64,000 nt of DNA from NCBI GenBank assembly GCA_018398815.1, contig CM031600.1, positions 58,961,950 to 59,025,949 of the forward strand, written 5' to 3'. Source of the DNA: Conus ventricosus (Eukaryota > Mollusca > Gastropoda > Neogastropoda > Conidae). Position 1 is the first letter of the stretch. Each line of letters opens with the position of its first letter. Under the pieces are notes generated by a model. It did not search any database. It saw only the letters and a program-made list of their open reading frames with translations, and was not told the DNA's origin. The translations under genes and the position numbers were made by a program. Shown here in pieces: positions 22,430 through 34,097 of this stretch.

Positions 22430-23499
22430 TTTTTTCTGGTTGAACTCCCATGACCTTACTCTCTTGTAAAAGGACTGCAGTGGATGAAATCAAACTTGTT
22501 AGAGGTACTGAAACATCAAGAGTAATTGGGTCTTCAGGTCAACTGCAGTCTCCACATATTTTTGTGTTCCACACTTGTGCAAGCCTTATTTCATCTGTTT
22601 CTGTTAATTTCATTTTTTTTTTTTTTTTTTTTTTGGAGAATGGGGAGAGTGAATATAGGAGTAAAAGAAGGGGGCAAAAACAAAAGTCTTCCATCATCAG
22701 GACAGAGCACCCAGTAGGCCCATAGTTGTTTGGTTGTTTACCCCTAACTTGTTTGTGTTTTCCCCTGAGATGTGTATAACGGGTGGAAGGATATGGTATG
22801 CGTGTGGGATCATTGAGAAAATAAAAATGCTGCCTTTTTTTTTCTTTTCTTACACTCAGCCTTCACCTATGCCTCCCCTGTATCCTTCCATCCCCTTCTT
22901 TGTTCCCCTACCTCCTCCCACCCTGTTCTCTGGTCCAAAATTCACAAGAAGAAAAGTATTAAAAAATATTCATGGAATGGCAGATATATATTTTTGTAAC
23001 AATTGAAAAAAAAAGTTTTATTTTAATACAAGCACAGTTTTGCCGGATATGAAAGATTCATATCTGCAAACAAAAAGGGGCACTTTCTAATCCATTTTAG
23101 ATTATGTGAATAGTGTTGGGACATTTATTTTTGTATATTCTGTGTTTATTTTTGTATATTCTGTGTTCAGTTTGTATGTATAAAGTTGCCGGAAATGTTT
23201 CAGGATCCCATCTCACATTATTATAGGTTAGTTGAATAGATCGGATGGTCACAATCCAAATTTGAGCGTTGGTGAGATGGACGTTTGTCAGTGTCAGGAT
23301 TGGGGGCCCCTCCCCACTTGCACCCCTGCACATACTCCCTCCAGCTCCCCCTTCCCTCTCTTCCATCCCATTCCTGATGAACAGATTTAATCGCTTGGGT
23401 GGCAAGTCATGTTGGGTGCATCTACAACTATGAAATATTGGTTCATGTAAGGTAGTTTGGAGGAGAGAAGGACAACAGAAGAAAAAAACGACCTTTTGA

Positions 23500-24720
23500 G
23501 GTTGGACGGGGAGAGTTGGTGTTTGGTGTTGGGAATGAAAGCAGTATGTTGAACAGGGAGAGGTTGCATTAGTATTGTGGATGATGGCTGTATGTTGAAC
23601 AGGGAGAGGTTGCATTAGTATTGTGGATGATGGCTGTATGTTGAACAGGGAGAGGTTGCATTTAGTATTGTGGGTGACGGCTGTATGTTGAACAGGGAGA
23701 GGTTGCATTTAGTATTGTGGGTGATGGCTGAATGTTGAACAGGGACAGGTTGCATTTAGTATTGTGGGTGATGGCTCAGGGAGAGGTTGCATTAGTATTG
23801 TGGATGATGGCTGTATGTTGAACAGGGACAGGTTGCATTTAGTATTGTGGGTGATGGCTCAGGGAGAGGTTGCATTAGTATTGTGGATGATGGCTGTATG
23901 TTGAACAGGGAGAGGTTGCATTTAGTATTGTGGGTGATGGCTGTATGTTGAACAGGGAGAGGTTGCAATTAGTATTGTGGGTGATGGCTGTATGTTGAAC
24001 AGGGAGAGGTTGAATTTAGTATTGTGGGTGATGGCTGTATGTTGAACAGGGAGAGGTTGCATTTAGTATTGTGGGTGATGGCTGTATGTTGAACAGGGAG
24101 AGGTTGCAATTAGTATTGTGGGTGATGGCTGTATGTTGAACAGGGACAGGTTGCATTTAGTATTGTGGGTGATGGCTGTATGTTGAACAGGGAGAGGTTG
24201 AATTTAGTATTGTGGTTGATAGCTAGTGTATGTTTTATCGGGAGAGATTGTATAAAGGACTACGAATTAAAGCAGTATGTTAAACAGGGAGAGGTTGTGT
24301 TTTGTGTCATGGATGACAGCGGCATATTGAACAGGTAGAGGTCCTTGTCTACATTGTGAATGATAGCAGAAAGGTGAACAAGGAAAAGTTGTATTCATGA
24401 GATTGCATGAAAGCAATATATTGTGTGGCGACAGGTTGTGTTCATTAATGTGAATGATAGTACCAGTTTGTACATTGTTAGATGCAGTGAATGAAAATGT
24501 TTAGGGAGAGGTGGTGTTTGCCACTGTAAATGAAAGCAGTCTTTTGTACTAGGAGACGTTGTGTCAGGTGAAGTGAATGAATGCAGTATGAGGTTGTGTT
24601 TGGCACTGTGACTGAAAGCAAGATTGTGTACATGGAGAGGTGGTATTGGGTGTTGTGAATTTTGAAAGTGGTATGTTCAACGAAGAGGAGTGGTATTTGA
24701 TGTAAACAGTGAAAGTGAAA
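23500..24720 (+). repeat. 47-bp minisatellite with decayed flanks
   Basis: The core (about 23540-24235, about 15 units) repeats TGTTGAACAGGGAGAGGTTG, CATTTAGTATTGTGGGTGAT and GGCTGTA. Two units have the same 12-base deletion that joins GGCT to CAGGGAGAGG. Outwards, especially 24235-24720, recognisable but increasingly diverged units continue (AACAGGGAGAGGTTGTGTTT, then only GGAGAGGTGGT...GTGAATG). This gradient from homogeneous centre to decayed edges is the pattern expected from unequal crossing over. Reading frames through it are artefacts. Confidence 0.93.
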
Positions 24721-24726
24721 CAGGAT

Positions 24727-24761
<35 letters not shown>
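24727..24761 (+). repeat. Poly-G tract, 35 bases
   Basis: Uninterrupted G run at the right edge of the 47-bp repeat region. Its true length is uncertain because such runs are hard to sequence. Confidence 0.95.
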
Positions 24762-27700
24762 CGAGGGAGAGAAAAATGTTTATTTTGAAAGCGTGGATGA
24801 AGGAAGTGGACCCAGAGTTTGTGCATACATGCACTGGAAAACAGTACACTTTCCTCACATCAGCAGTATCGTAGTTCTTGTTAGCTGTGCCTGTAAAATG
24901 TCTTGCCAAGACCACCTTTTCATATGTTCTACTAGTTTTTAATTTATGAACTGCAATTTCTTAGTGTCTGAATTTTAAAAATCAATCTTTAAAACGTGAC
25001 ACTTTAAAAAAAAAACAACTGTACTCTGTGTATGCATGCTTGTGTGGGTGTAGGTGTGCTGCTAATGCATTAACTGGAGAGTCTCATCAAACTTCCAGTC
25101 TGTATTTCTGTGGTGTGGGTATATTTTATTAATTTTTTTAAAATTGCAATGATTGGTAGATGGGGCCTGTTAGGAGCGTCAGAGACGGGGTATCAGGTGA
25201 TAACTCGAAAGCACCAGCATCAGTTGAACGCCTGTAGCTGCAAAGCTTTGTGACGTTCGCTGCTTGCATCATGTCTGAGCATGCTCACCGTTTGCTCGCT
25301 GCATTCGGAGAGTCTCCTCCCACTGATCAACTGTGATGCAACGCTGGGAAGAAAAAACATGATGGTTTGCAAGTGTGAAAATGTCTTGGCTGTTTCTGTG
25401 AAAGGCGGTATGTGCTGAGGCACATTTTTCTGCACACACCTGTAGATCATTTGTTTTGTTTTTACAAATCAAAAACGCAACGACCTCATCCTTACTCCCT
25501 TGCTAACTCATACTTTTTGTGATAAGGCAGTCTAACTGGCTGGTTTAGTTGGTTGGTGTTAGTCTTCAGGTCAGCCTGTTTGCGTGCCAGTTTGTTGATT
25601 CTAATGCTTCAAATATGAACTGACCTACATCCCAGCATCGACAGTTTCAGGCGCGTGGCATCAGAAGAGGTGGCATTAGGCATCAAAATTGGAGAGTGCG
25701 CACACTAGGAACATCTAAAATGTTTGTGTGTAGGAGACGTACGTGAATGCCTGATTTTGACACTTGTCTGCAAGATGCTTAATGACACTTCATGCTTAAT
25801 ATCCTTATAGAAAAGATGTATATTCTCACTCGGAGCATAGCGCACATCAGTGGTGATAATGGAAACCTTGTAACAGGACGTTTGACAGTTTTCAATTTCA
25901 GTCCATTTTCAGATAAATAATGTACTTATATTCAGAGAAATATTGGTCTGTAATGAATACGGTAAAGATCATCACTGTGCAAAGAAGTAAGAACATGCTG
26001 TTTAATAAAATATATCATCTTTTTTGGTTGTGGATTTTAAAAAACTGCGGAGTATTGCATCAGCATGAAAAAGACATGTTCCTTCAACATTTTTGTAGCG
26101 CTAATTGAAGAATTAATATGTATCTCTGTCTTGTCATAATTATTTTTTCCACAGTTTTATGGTTCATGTAATTTACCTGATGGAAGGCACTTGCTGTGCC
26201 ATACATACTAATATATTAAAGTGTATCTTTTTACCTCCAAACAGAAAGGTGAAGTATTTCCCTTGGTCACCAAGGGTATGTTATCTGCACTCAACCAAAA
26301 GTACTAAAGTTTATGTTCAGCCACCTTACAATAATTACAAACTGTATGTGAATGGTTTTGGTATACAAACATTTTGTAATTGTCAGCTGTCAAAGAAATG
26401 GATTGCCTTCTGAATCTGACATGTAATAGCCATTCAGGTGGATGAGAGCATGAACTGCACACAGCATTACTTGCCAATCATAGAACATTATTGTTTAGGG
26501 AGTATGGGGATAAAAAATATGGGTGATACTGGTACATAAGAAGAAAAGATTGCTTCATATCATCCAGCCATTTCTGAAAACATTTGTTGTTTTAGTACTG
26601 GTGAAGAAGTAGGACTACAAATCGGGAAAAAGCTAGATACAGACGCAAGCGTCACTTATTTTTCGTATATCATGTGTCTGTCTGTCTGATTTTCGGAATT
26701 CCTCCCAATCATTCAACAAAAACAGCTCATGTCAGTTGTTGGATACAACTCTTAGCAAGAGAACAGGAAGGCTGTGCATGCCAAGGAGGATGAAAACTAT
26801 CACTATGGCAAAAACAACAAGCAGCTGTGGAGCCGAGACACATACACATATGCATGCACACGCACACACACACACAAAGTTTGTCTTTGATTTTGTGTTT
26901 TGGATTTCTGTCTTGCAAGTGCTGTGCTCATCTGAACTCGTGTTCTTCCGGTCCTTAATTCTAGTTCTTGCACAGCTGATTTTAACGGAATTTTATATAA
27001 AACGCATTTAAATATTGTGCTTTTAAAAAAAATTTATTCACTCAGTAACCCCCATCCCCCTCTCCTGGTTTGTTTTGTTTTTTTGTTTAGGCATTCTTGG
27101 TAAGCTACTAGAGATGTGGAAATTATATTTTAGTGGATATGCTGACTAAATCATGGTGCAGCAGTAAAGCAATACTAGATCTGAATATGATGCGAGGCAA
27201 CCGTCGGTAATATCCTTTTTTATTGTTGTATTATTTTGATAACATTGTTAACACTTCAGTAGCATTTGCCGTTTTGGAAAGTGAATATTTACCGGTGCAA
27301 GGGGAAAACGGCCCTAAGACTTTCCCCTATTCTTTGGTCATCAGGAAATACTGCAGTGCAGAAAGACATCGGATTTTATTGCTGATTATTTCAGAGATAT
27401 TCTAAAGTGCTACGAAAGTGTCGCCTGCTATCACAACAGCCAGAAAAGATGATCTCTTGGACATGAACAAGACTGCCATAAAATCAACTGAAACCCAACT
27501 GCACTGTCATGTATCCCTTTCACCGAGACGATTATTGGGAGTTGTGCAGAATCATGTGACACAACTCTACACACACAACAGATAATACTAGCAGTTCAAA
27601 CTGTTTTCAGCCCAGCCTCCATCGTGGTACCTCAAGCTGACTTCTCACAGCTTTGTTTAAGAAACTACCTGGTTGCTGCTGTGCTCATTAATACCTCATT

Positions 27701-30700
27701 CGTGTGCAACGTTTCTGCTTCCTCAGAGAACAAGTGTGCAGTCTTCAGTAGCCCTTGTCAGATCCTCATTAATTTGCTCAACATGTCGCAGCTGGGTGGT
27801 TTTGTGCAAGCTGTGCATTTGGATTTTGTGGTTTTACTTTAATTCGATTCGAGACTTCTTCATGAATTTTTTTTTTTTTTTTTTATTGTGATGAAAATTG
27901 ACTCCCACGCTGACAGGTACTTTTTGTGTGCACGTGTCTTGAACAATCGTAACGGTAGAACAATGCAGAAAGGTTGTATTACACAAGTCTTGTGTTATTT
28001 TGCTGTTAAGCTGCTAGGTCACTCTTGTGGCTCATGACTCCCCGCTACATGCTAAAGTAAACAGGAGCAACGCTGTCTGATATGTGCTATTCGAGTTACT
28101 TTCCAGATGTCTTCATATGTCATTGCATTATCTTTTTTTTTTCCACTGAAATACTTTGTTGCAAGTGTGTACATTTCATTTGATCATCTTAATTTTGAGA
28201 AGAGTATCAGCAACGTGTATTTTGTGATTAAAATAAATTATTACTTTGGTGATGTTGCAGACGTCTCTGTGAATCTAGTTCTTTGTGACATGTATTACTG
28301 TGGTATTGGACAGTGAGTTGTGGCTTCAGACTAATTTGAACATGGCTATGATGAATGAAAGACTTCAAAATCTGTGGAAAATGGCAGAAAATACATTTTT
28401 AATCTTTGTTCATGGCGACGTCCATAAAAGAACCAGTGTCTGTGCAGAACTGACAACAGTGGTTTAGTTTTTACCTAACAAGGTATGATGAAATCAGAAA
28501 ATCAGATTAACATTTATCTGAAAATCAGATTAACATTAATGAACGTGACAAGTCCTCAGAAGCTGGCCTGGGCATCGTTTGTATCCCAGCAAGCCTTCCG
28601 TGGCCCTACTTTGCCTTCATCATTTGTGACTTTTTTCCCGTAAAGAATTGTAACATACATATCTGCTGCTTGTGAACAAGAACACAGTATTTCATAATAG
28701 GTTGTGTTCCTTTTCAATTCAGTAGTCAGAATTATTTTTTTAAAAAGCTTGTGTGCATCCCAGTTGCAGGAATGGCGTTGCTCAATGCATATATCACCAT
28801 GCTCAGTGAATCAGATGCAATGAAGAATCTACATCTAAAGCTCAAAGAAAGCTAAGGTACTGGTAAGTCTACAGATCTCCGTGCTTATAAAATCCGTACT
28901 TTAAGACAGACGCATCTCATTGCCACCATTCCCCATTCTGTGGTGTAAATGGTTGTTTGCTTTTGATACTTGACTACATTTTTATTCATAATATATCTAC
29001 TGTGATTTGAATAATGGCCATTACTCATCATGCCCCATGTATTCACTTGCTCCCTTCGACAATTTACATCCTATCAGCTGTGATAAAAGTTGACAAAGAG
29101 AACAATTATTAAAGGTTTGGCCAGCATCTTCAAACATGCCGTTATGCTTGACGAAATTCCACAGGATATGCAACGATAATTCTTACGCACAAATGTGCAT
29201 CTCTGATACATAAAATTCCCATCTGACTCGCTGGAATTCAGGTCAGTGTGTCCAAACAAAATTTACCATGACGTAATGATTTTCTCCTCTACACATTACA
29301 TCTCTGAGCAATGCATCATGTAAAACCACTTTCGTCTGATCAACCACTATCAAGTTGATACTAATGTAATTTTCCTCGACATTTTAGAAAGTTCTGAATC
29401 AATGAACAAGTTCCGCTTAAGAACTCTTCTCTACTGAAAACTAAGAGTCGTCAAAATAGACCACCCAGTCTGTGATATGACCACAAGATCATGTGATTCG
29501 GCTAAAAGCAAAAAGCATTATCAAGCTTTTCAGAATCAAAACTGACAGTTCAACTTGGTTTACAGGTGACAGTGAATGGGACAAAAGTCGAGCAATCAAT
29601 GCAATATGACTGGTTCAGACACTTCAAATGGCACTGTTACAGTTGTACGAATGTGTTGCGCACAGTGCAATGAGTGGCCAGCCTACATAGTTTCGTGAAA
29701 GATTCCACGAATATTCATCACTTCCCACTTGTTTGTCACCAGACTTCCAATGATCATTGCATGGCAACTGGTCAAGCAATTACATGTTTCCACACGAACA
29801 CTAGTAACAGGAAATGGCTTGCATGGTGGAAATTCTGTGATGATAATCTAAGGAAAAGCCCCACATATAAAGTTTCACTGTTAAAATCCTGGTAGTGTAG
29901 GTGCTCACATTTATTCATGTCTTTAATAACACTTTACTAATGATAGAACACAGATCTGAATTAGTCATGTTTAGCACAATCTGGAGTGTTGTATTAACTT
30001 TTTTTGCACTTCTTTTCTTATCTATTTTTGTCTAACCCTCTTTCTTGTGTATTTATCTGCCTGAGCCGGACACAGCGAGCTTTTGTGTGTGTGTGTGTGT
30101 TTAGCATAATCTGGAGTGTTTTATTCACTTTGTTATAAGTACCGCTTATCTATTTCCGTCTCATTGTCTTTCTCTGTGTATTTATGTGTGTGAGCGAAAT
30201 ACAGCGTGCTTGTGAGTGTGTGTGCAGTTTTCAGCACATTTTCTAGTGGTTACAAAGTGTGACCCCCCAAAATATTTTGAGACCCTCTGAAAATTTAACA
30301 AATCTTTTGCACCGAGTCTGACCCTTAATTTAAAAAAAAAAATTATCTCTGATATGCTCCCATCAAGATTTAATCGTCCCAGGTATGTACTTTCTTTCAT
30401 TTAGATTTTTTAAAATTTTATGTACAACATCCTGTAATCTTTCCATAATCATTACATTTTTTTGTGGTGGGGTGGGGGTGGGGTTACAGCGTGTGTGCTA
30501 AAATCGTCGTGTAAACTGAACATATGGAAAGCTTTTATGAATGCTTTAATCCAAAATGTATACGCCCCAATAGATTCTATGCTGAAATGTTTACATCTAT
30601 AGTCTTTAACCCGCACAATGGTGGATATGTGCACTGACTTAAAAAAAGAAAAAATTTCTAATAGATAATTGGATTTTCTGTTTAAATCATATTTTGCAAT

Positions 30701-30807
30701 ATAATTGTAATTGATGTTGTGTGTGCTTTTCTTTCTTCATGAATCTTTCCATCTAGAACTTTTCTAACATACAAGACTGTTCAAACATATTGAACAAGCA
30801 GCTATGT
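24762..30807. other. Intergenic or unannotated; no confident gene
   Basis: Long AT-rich unique stretch. Short direct duplications occur, for example TGAAAATCAGATTAACATT twice near 28495-28540 and two related segments with TTTAGCA(C/T)AATCTGGAGTG at about 29965-30080 and 30100-30220. One possible short exon near 28752 is entered separately. No tRNA, rRNA or other clear exon was recognised. Confidence 0.4.
28752..28856 (+). pseudogene. Possible exon or pseudo-exon resembling COX6A (very tentative)
   Basis: One frame reads CIPVAGMALLNAY and continues about 20 codons to TAA at 28854-28856. The spacing IP-x6-LNAY is that of the transmembrane segment of cytochrome c oxidase subunit 6A (IPGVAVCMLNAY-like). 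The rest of COX6A, including its strongly conserved PWGDG...LFHN C-terminus, is not found nearby, and the acceptor would be a poor one (TTTTTTTAAAAAG). It may be chance. Confidence 0.15.
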
Positions 30808-30954
30808 TTATTTTTTCCACAAATGACTGTACTCTGACACATCAAATGAGTCTTCCTCCAGATCGTCTTCTATCACCAGCTTCTGCTTTGGTTCCGACGT
30901 TGTAACCTCAAATTTCGTTCCGCTTCAGACAAGAGAGACAGGTCCTCCCGGGAA
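30808..30954 (-). CDS. MRPL55: MRPL55 terminal exon, with two compensating one-base shifts
   Basis: Reading the - strand from acceptor TTTCAG (plus-strand complement just above 30954), the exon is 147 bases, phase 0 to phase 0, and ends at TAA (30810-30808). The middle part encodes DLSLLSEAERNLRLQRRNQ, matching [20 protein letters not shown] of human mitochondrial ribosomal protein L55. The end encodes KLVIEDDLEEDSFDVSEYSHLWKK-like residues, ending YSHLWKK (human YRQFWTRTKK). These two parts lie in different frames. The frame slips in the first codons at a GGG run and slips back at an AAA run, so as written the exon has an early TGA. Either the assembly has an extra G and a missing A, or the copy is decaying. 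The start and end phases still agree, which favours a real gene with base errors. Confidence 0.75.
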
Positions 30955-31052
30955 CTGAAACAAGAACAAATGTCAAGTTTTTAGTTCCACTTTTGAACCA
31001 CCTCAGTGGAGTTAATAAAATCAGAACGCATCACAGCACAATGCTGTATATA

Positions 31053-32354
31053 TGAGGGTCACCCCTTAAGTTCTCGGATGGAAAAAATGGGAAATACACT
31101 GCATTTCTTACCTAGCCCATCTTTTCAAAGTATCCCCATCAGCGTGTATGCACTTTTCCATCTTCTAAACCACGAATCCATCACCCCAGCCCACTTCCGA
31201 CTTGGGTATACCAGAAATCAAGCCCTCGGGAAACGCTCGGGCATCTTTGGGCTCTCAACGGCTTTCCTTTCAGTTGTTTTTCAAATGAAGGAACAAAAAG
31301 AAGTCACAAGGGCTAGGTCAGGAGAATACGGAGGATGAGTGACAAGCTGCACGCTGTTCTCTTGCAAGAAGTCTAAAGTTGCAGCTGCCTTGTGGGCTCT
31401 GGCGTGTCATGGTGGAGGAGTAGGGGGCGGATACCGGTCCGTGGTCGCCGTGCACTCCAAGCCTCGAACACTTTTAGCAGCAGGTGTTGATGTATCATTC
31501 AGCGTACACTGTCTTTCTTACAAAAGCGGTACAGTAGTCGCATGGCCAGATCTTGCGAAGAAACTGCAATCATTTGCTTTGTGCAGCTTCTTGATCTCTT
31601 AAATTTCACTGGTGGGGTTTCCCCTGGAAACGGCCAAACTGACGACTGCTGCTTTGTTTTGCGGTCATACTGATAAACATAGGTTTCGTCACCTGTGACG
31701 ATATTGGAGACCCTATCTGTCCTCCGTCAAATTTTTGCAGCATAAACTGGCACCATTCAACCCCAGCCCCACCTGCTCCACAGTCAGCTGGTGGGCACCC
31801 AACGGGCGCAACGCTTCTGCACAGAGAGATTGTGCCGAAGAATGCGGTCTAAGCTTCCTGATGAAAGGTTTAGAGTATCCTTGAGTTCATCCTCCGTGAT
31901 CGAGGATTTTCTGTAATCACTGTGCTCACGTTCCCATCGGTAATAACTGAAACTGGATGTCCACAACGGTCACGATCTTCCAACGACATTGTACCAAACT
32001 GAAATTCTTTGAACCACCTATGGACTGTGGATAATGATGAAGCCTTTTCGCCAAAACAGTTTGTCAAACTTATAAAACTTTCCTTGAAAGACTTCCTTTG
32101 AAGATAGTCATAATAAATCATGGCACGAAAATCTCTCCAAGACAGGCTTTCTGCAAGCCAACACTTTTCTGCAACACTTTGAAAACCGTCCCCCTTGCCA
32201 TCCATTTTGCTGTCTAGAACAAATTTTGGGTCTGACATTTTTTATCATTTTTTGTGTCATAGCTATTATGACATTGCTGGTGATGATGATATAAAAATTG
32301 AAATTATGACGTCAGTGGTTTCTGCGCATCCGAGAACTTATGGGGTGGCCCTCG
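31053..32354 (-). mobile_element. Degenerate mariner transposon, full length
   Basis: Imperfect ~28-bp inverted ends (left TGAGGGTCACCCCTTAAGTT..., right ...AACTTATGGGGTGGCCCTCG) are flanked by TA on both sides (31051-31052 and 32355-32356), the target duplication of the Tc1/mariner superfamily. At 1302 bp the length is typical for mariner. The transposase is on -, from about 32238. The helix-turn-helix region is readable (AMIYYDYLQRKSF, then STVHRWFKEFQFG and SLEDRDRCGHP). Pieces of the catalytic core appear in shifting frames: DETYVYQYD, HHDT and YSPDLAL, fitting the three catalytic aspartates. Many stops and frameshifts make it dead. It lies in MRPL55 intron 2. Confidence 0.9.
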
Positions 32355-32539
32355 TATCTGATCTTAATACTTCAAACGAAAATGAAAACAGCATCCGAAA
32401 GGACTGTGCAAATTTTGTGTGCACCAATGCCATATCCTACAAACACACTGGCTATACGCATACAAATGCTGATGTCCATCCCTTGTATGTACACAAGATA
32501 TGAATTCTGATGTACCTTACCAACACCATCCCCTGTACA

Positions 32540-33100
32540 GACGCCTGCGTCATCACTAGCTGGGAGATCATGGGTAGGATTCCCATCAAAGCCATTAATG
32601 TGTGGGGGGTTTCTGCCCTGACGGACTCCTACCCAGAGTTGAGTTTGCTGTGGTCTCGGTTGGAAAGACCAAGACCACACAGTCTCCAGTTCCATCCACT
32701 TAATGGATGGATCTCTGTAAATGTTGCTCAGATTTCCTGACCAACATTGCTGGTGTCTGCATTTCTTGGATTTGGTTGACACCAGGATATACCGGTACTA
32801 CAAACATAAAAACATCTTCATTGTCCTCATTGATCAGCATTTTCAAAAGAAAAAGAAAAACTTGAATTATGAGGTCATGCATGCCCTGCTCTCATACTGA
32901 TCTTGGTCTTAATTACCTGTCCATAGCCTTGGTTTGATTCTGTCGGGGTCACCGATACCGGCAAATTCATGGGGATTATTGTTAAACAGAGGTAGTGGCA
33001 TCCTGTAAAGGGACAGCTCCCTCGCGCCGGCTCTGACTATGCAATTACTGTAATCAGTAAGGGGCTTAGTTGGTGGTGTCCTGCGAATGTTGGATGTTGA
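32540..33100 (+). mobile_element. Diverged copy 3 of the composite SINE
   Basis: The copy begins with a decayed tRNA-like head (TAGCTGGGAGATCATGGGTA) and follows SINE copy 1 through CCCAGAGTTGAGTTTGCTG, TTTCCTGACCAACATTGCTGG, the internal A-rich joint and CGGGGTCACCGATACCGGCA. It stops near TGGTGTCCTGCGAATGTTGG, so the 3' part and tail are missing. No target duplication was found. It is antisense to MRPL55. Confidence 0.8.
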
Positions 33101-33713
33101 AACGTTTTGTGATTTAAAAGAGTGATGGAAATGAACCAGTGTATCCGTGAATAACTATAAGTAATTATTTAAAAAATATGAGCAGATTTTACGGACGCTT
33201 ATTAAGTGCGTTCAGATTATTCTAGTCTTATAAATGAGCAATGAAAATGTATAATTTACAAGGCATAACTTGTTTACACTGTGTAGAACTCATAGAAGCT
33301 GACAGTCACAAGCTGCAGCATTGCTTAGATTGTTTTCAATCAGTCTGTGAAAATACTGAGGAAATTAGAAACGTTCAGAACTGAACCATGGTGTGTAGAT
33401 AAACAGAATAATGAATTGAGCTTGACAGGTATGAATGTTCACCCTTTTTGAAATCCACAGACAAGAGACCCACACATAAAGATTTCTTTACACATATGAT
33501 GATGAATAATGTGTAATATTAACAAAATCTAAATGAAAATAAGGCAAATATTTCCCAGCCACTTTCCCTCCTAAAGGCAAACATATCCAACCCTTTTTTC
33601 TTTCTCTCCTCAATTTCGTTCACACTTTCCTCTTCTCCTTTAGCAATAAACATGAAAATATATAGCTTTGGCTTGTATGATGTACACAAGCGAATTGTGT
33701 TAATGACAAATAC

Positions 33714-33848
33714 CTTGATCAACTTCCTGGGCTCTTTGTACCGCACAGTGATCGTTGATCCATCCGTCAAAACCATCACTGTAGGATAAAGCCGAGGAAA
33801 ACTTCGTCGATTCATGCGACTGACTGAGGTCTTGTTTGAGGAATTCCG
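33714..33848 (-). CDS. MRPL55: MRPL55 middle exon (mitochondrial ribosomal protein L55)
   Basis: This 45-codon exon on - runs from acceptor CCCCACAG to donor AAG|GTATTTG, phase 0 at both ends. It encodes RNSSNKTSVSRMNRRSFPRL, then YPT and LTDGSTITVRYKEPRKLIK. The vertebrate L55 signature is R(A/Q)xYxRLYPVxLVxxDGSTIxIRYxEPRR, so the match is clear. The protein is a small metazoan-specific subunit of the large mitochondrial ribosomal subunit, imported to the matrix. No frame defect is seen in this exon. Confidence 0.88.
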
Positions 33849-33906
33849 CTGTGGGGACCAAGTGAGTGACAACCAGCAGCTTCGACACAACCCACCATTT
33901 GTCCAC

Positions 33907-33966
33907 CTGCTTGGAGGAACAAAGAAGTTTTGAAAATAAAAGTCGTAAGATGGTAGGGCAGAGCAT
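33907..33966 (-). CDS. MRPL55: MRPL55 first coding exon (putative mitochondrial leader)
   Basis: From ATG (33966-33964, - strand) 20 codons, MLCPTILRLLFSKLLCSSKQ, lead to a donor CAG|GTGGAC. Phase 0 agrees with the next exon. The peptide has basic and hydrophobic but no acidic residues, as expected for a mitochondrial import leader. The intron to the next exon would be only 58 bases, which is short. The homology itself starts in the middle exon, so this start is an inference from phase, position and composition. The predicted protein of about 113 residues compares with 128 in human. Confidence 0.5.
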
Positions 33967-34097
33967 CCATTTACTGCATTAGTCTAGTTGGCCATAGAAT
34001 GAAAGAAACCACTGTGTATCATAGAATGAAAGAAACCACTGTGTATGTTAGAGTTGTAAGATGGTAGGGTAGAGCATCTATTTACTGCATTAGTCAT
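33943..34097. repeat. Local duplication covering the MRPL55 start
   Basis: The segment at 33943-33986 (GTAAGATGGTAGGG, AGAGCATC, ATTTACTGCATTAGTC) recurs at 34053-34097. Between them CATAGAATGAAAGAAACCAC occurs twice (about 33994 and 34021). The second segment copy also contains an ATG in the same context on -, so it could be an upstream start or a duplicated promoter/leader piece. Confidence 0.75.

Larger units (their letters stand above)
19976..23499. other. Intergenic; simple repeats, no supported gene
   Basis: A 164-codon reading frame at 20693-21187 has no recognisable domain and overlaps a tRNA-like segment (about 20905-20985, with GAGTTTGAATCCC resembling a B box), so I read it as an old SINE fragment rather than a gene. 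Other contents are T runs (20388-20405), a G run with GTAAGTTGGGGCGGG repeats (entered separately), a CA tract (22372-22427) and a T run near 22612-22634. Confidence 0.45.
30955..33713 (-). other. MRPL55 intron 2, with mariner and SINE insertions
   Basis: A 2.76 kb intron on the - strand. It has GT at the 33713 side (AAG|GTATTTG) and CAG at 30955-30957. It contains a mariner (31053-32354) and a SINE fragment (about 32540-33100). The remainder, about 33100-33713, is AT-rich without recognised features. Confidence 0.65.

Noticed and set aside
23097..23708. 203-codon - frame
   Set aside because: Its start lies in the 47-bp minisatellite (QPLPVQHTA repeats) and the rest has no recognisable domain.
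26755..26850. + strand exon-like piece (AKEDENYHYGKNNKQLWSRD) after CTCTTAG
   Set aside because: No convincing donor; the frame runs into a CA microsatellite and no homologue is known to me.
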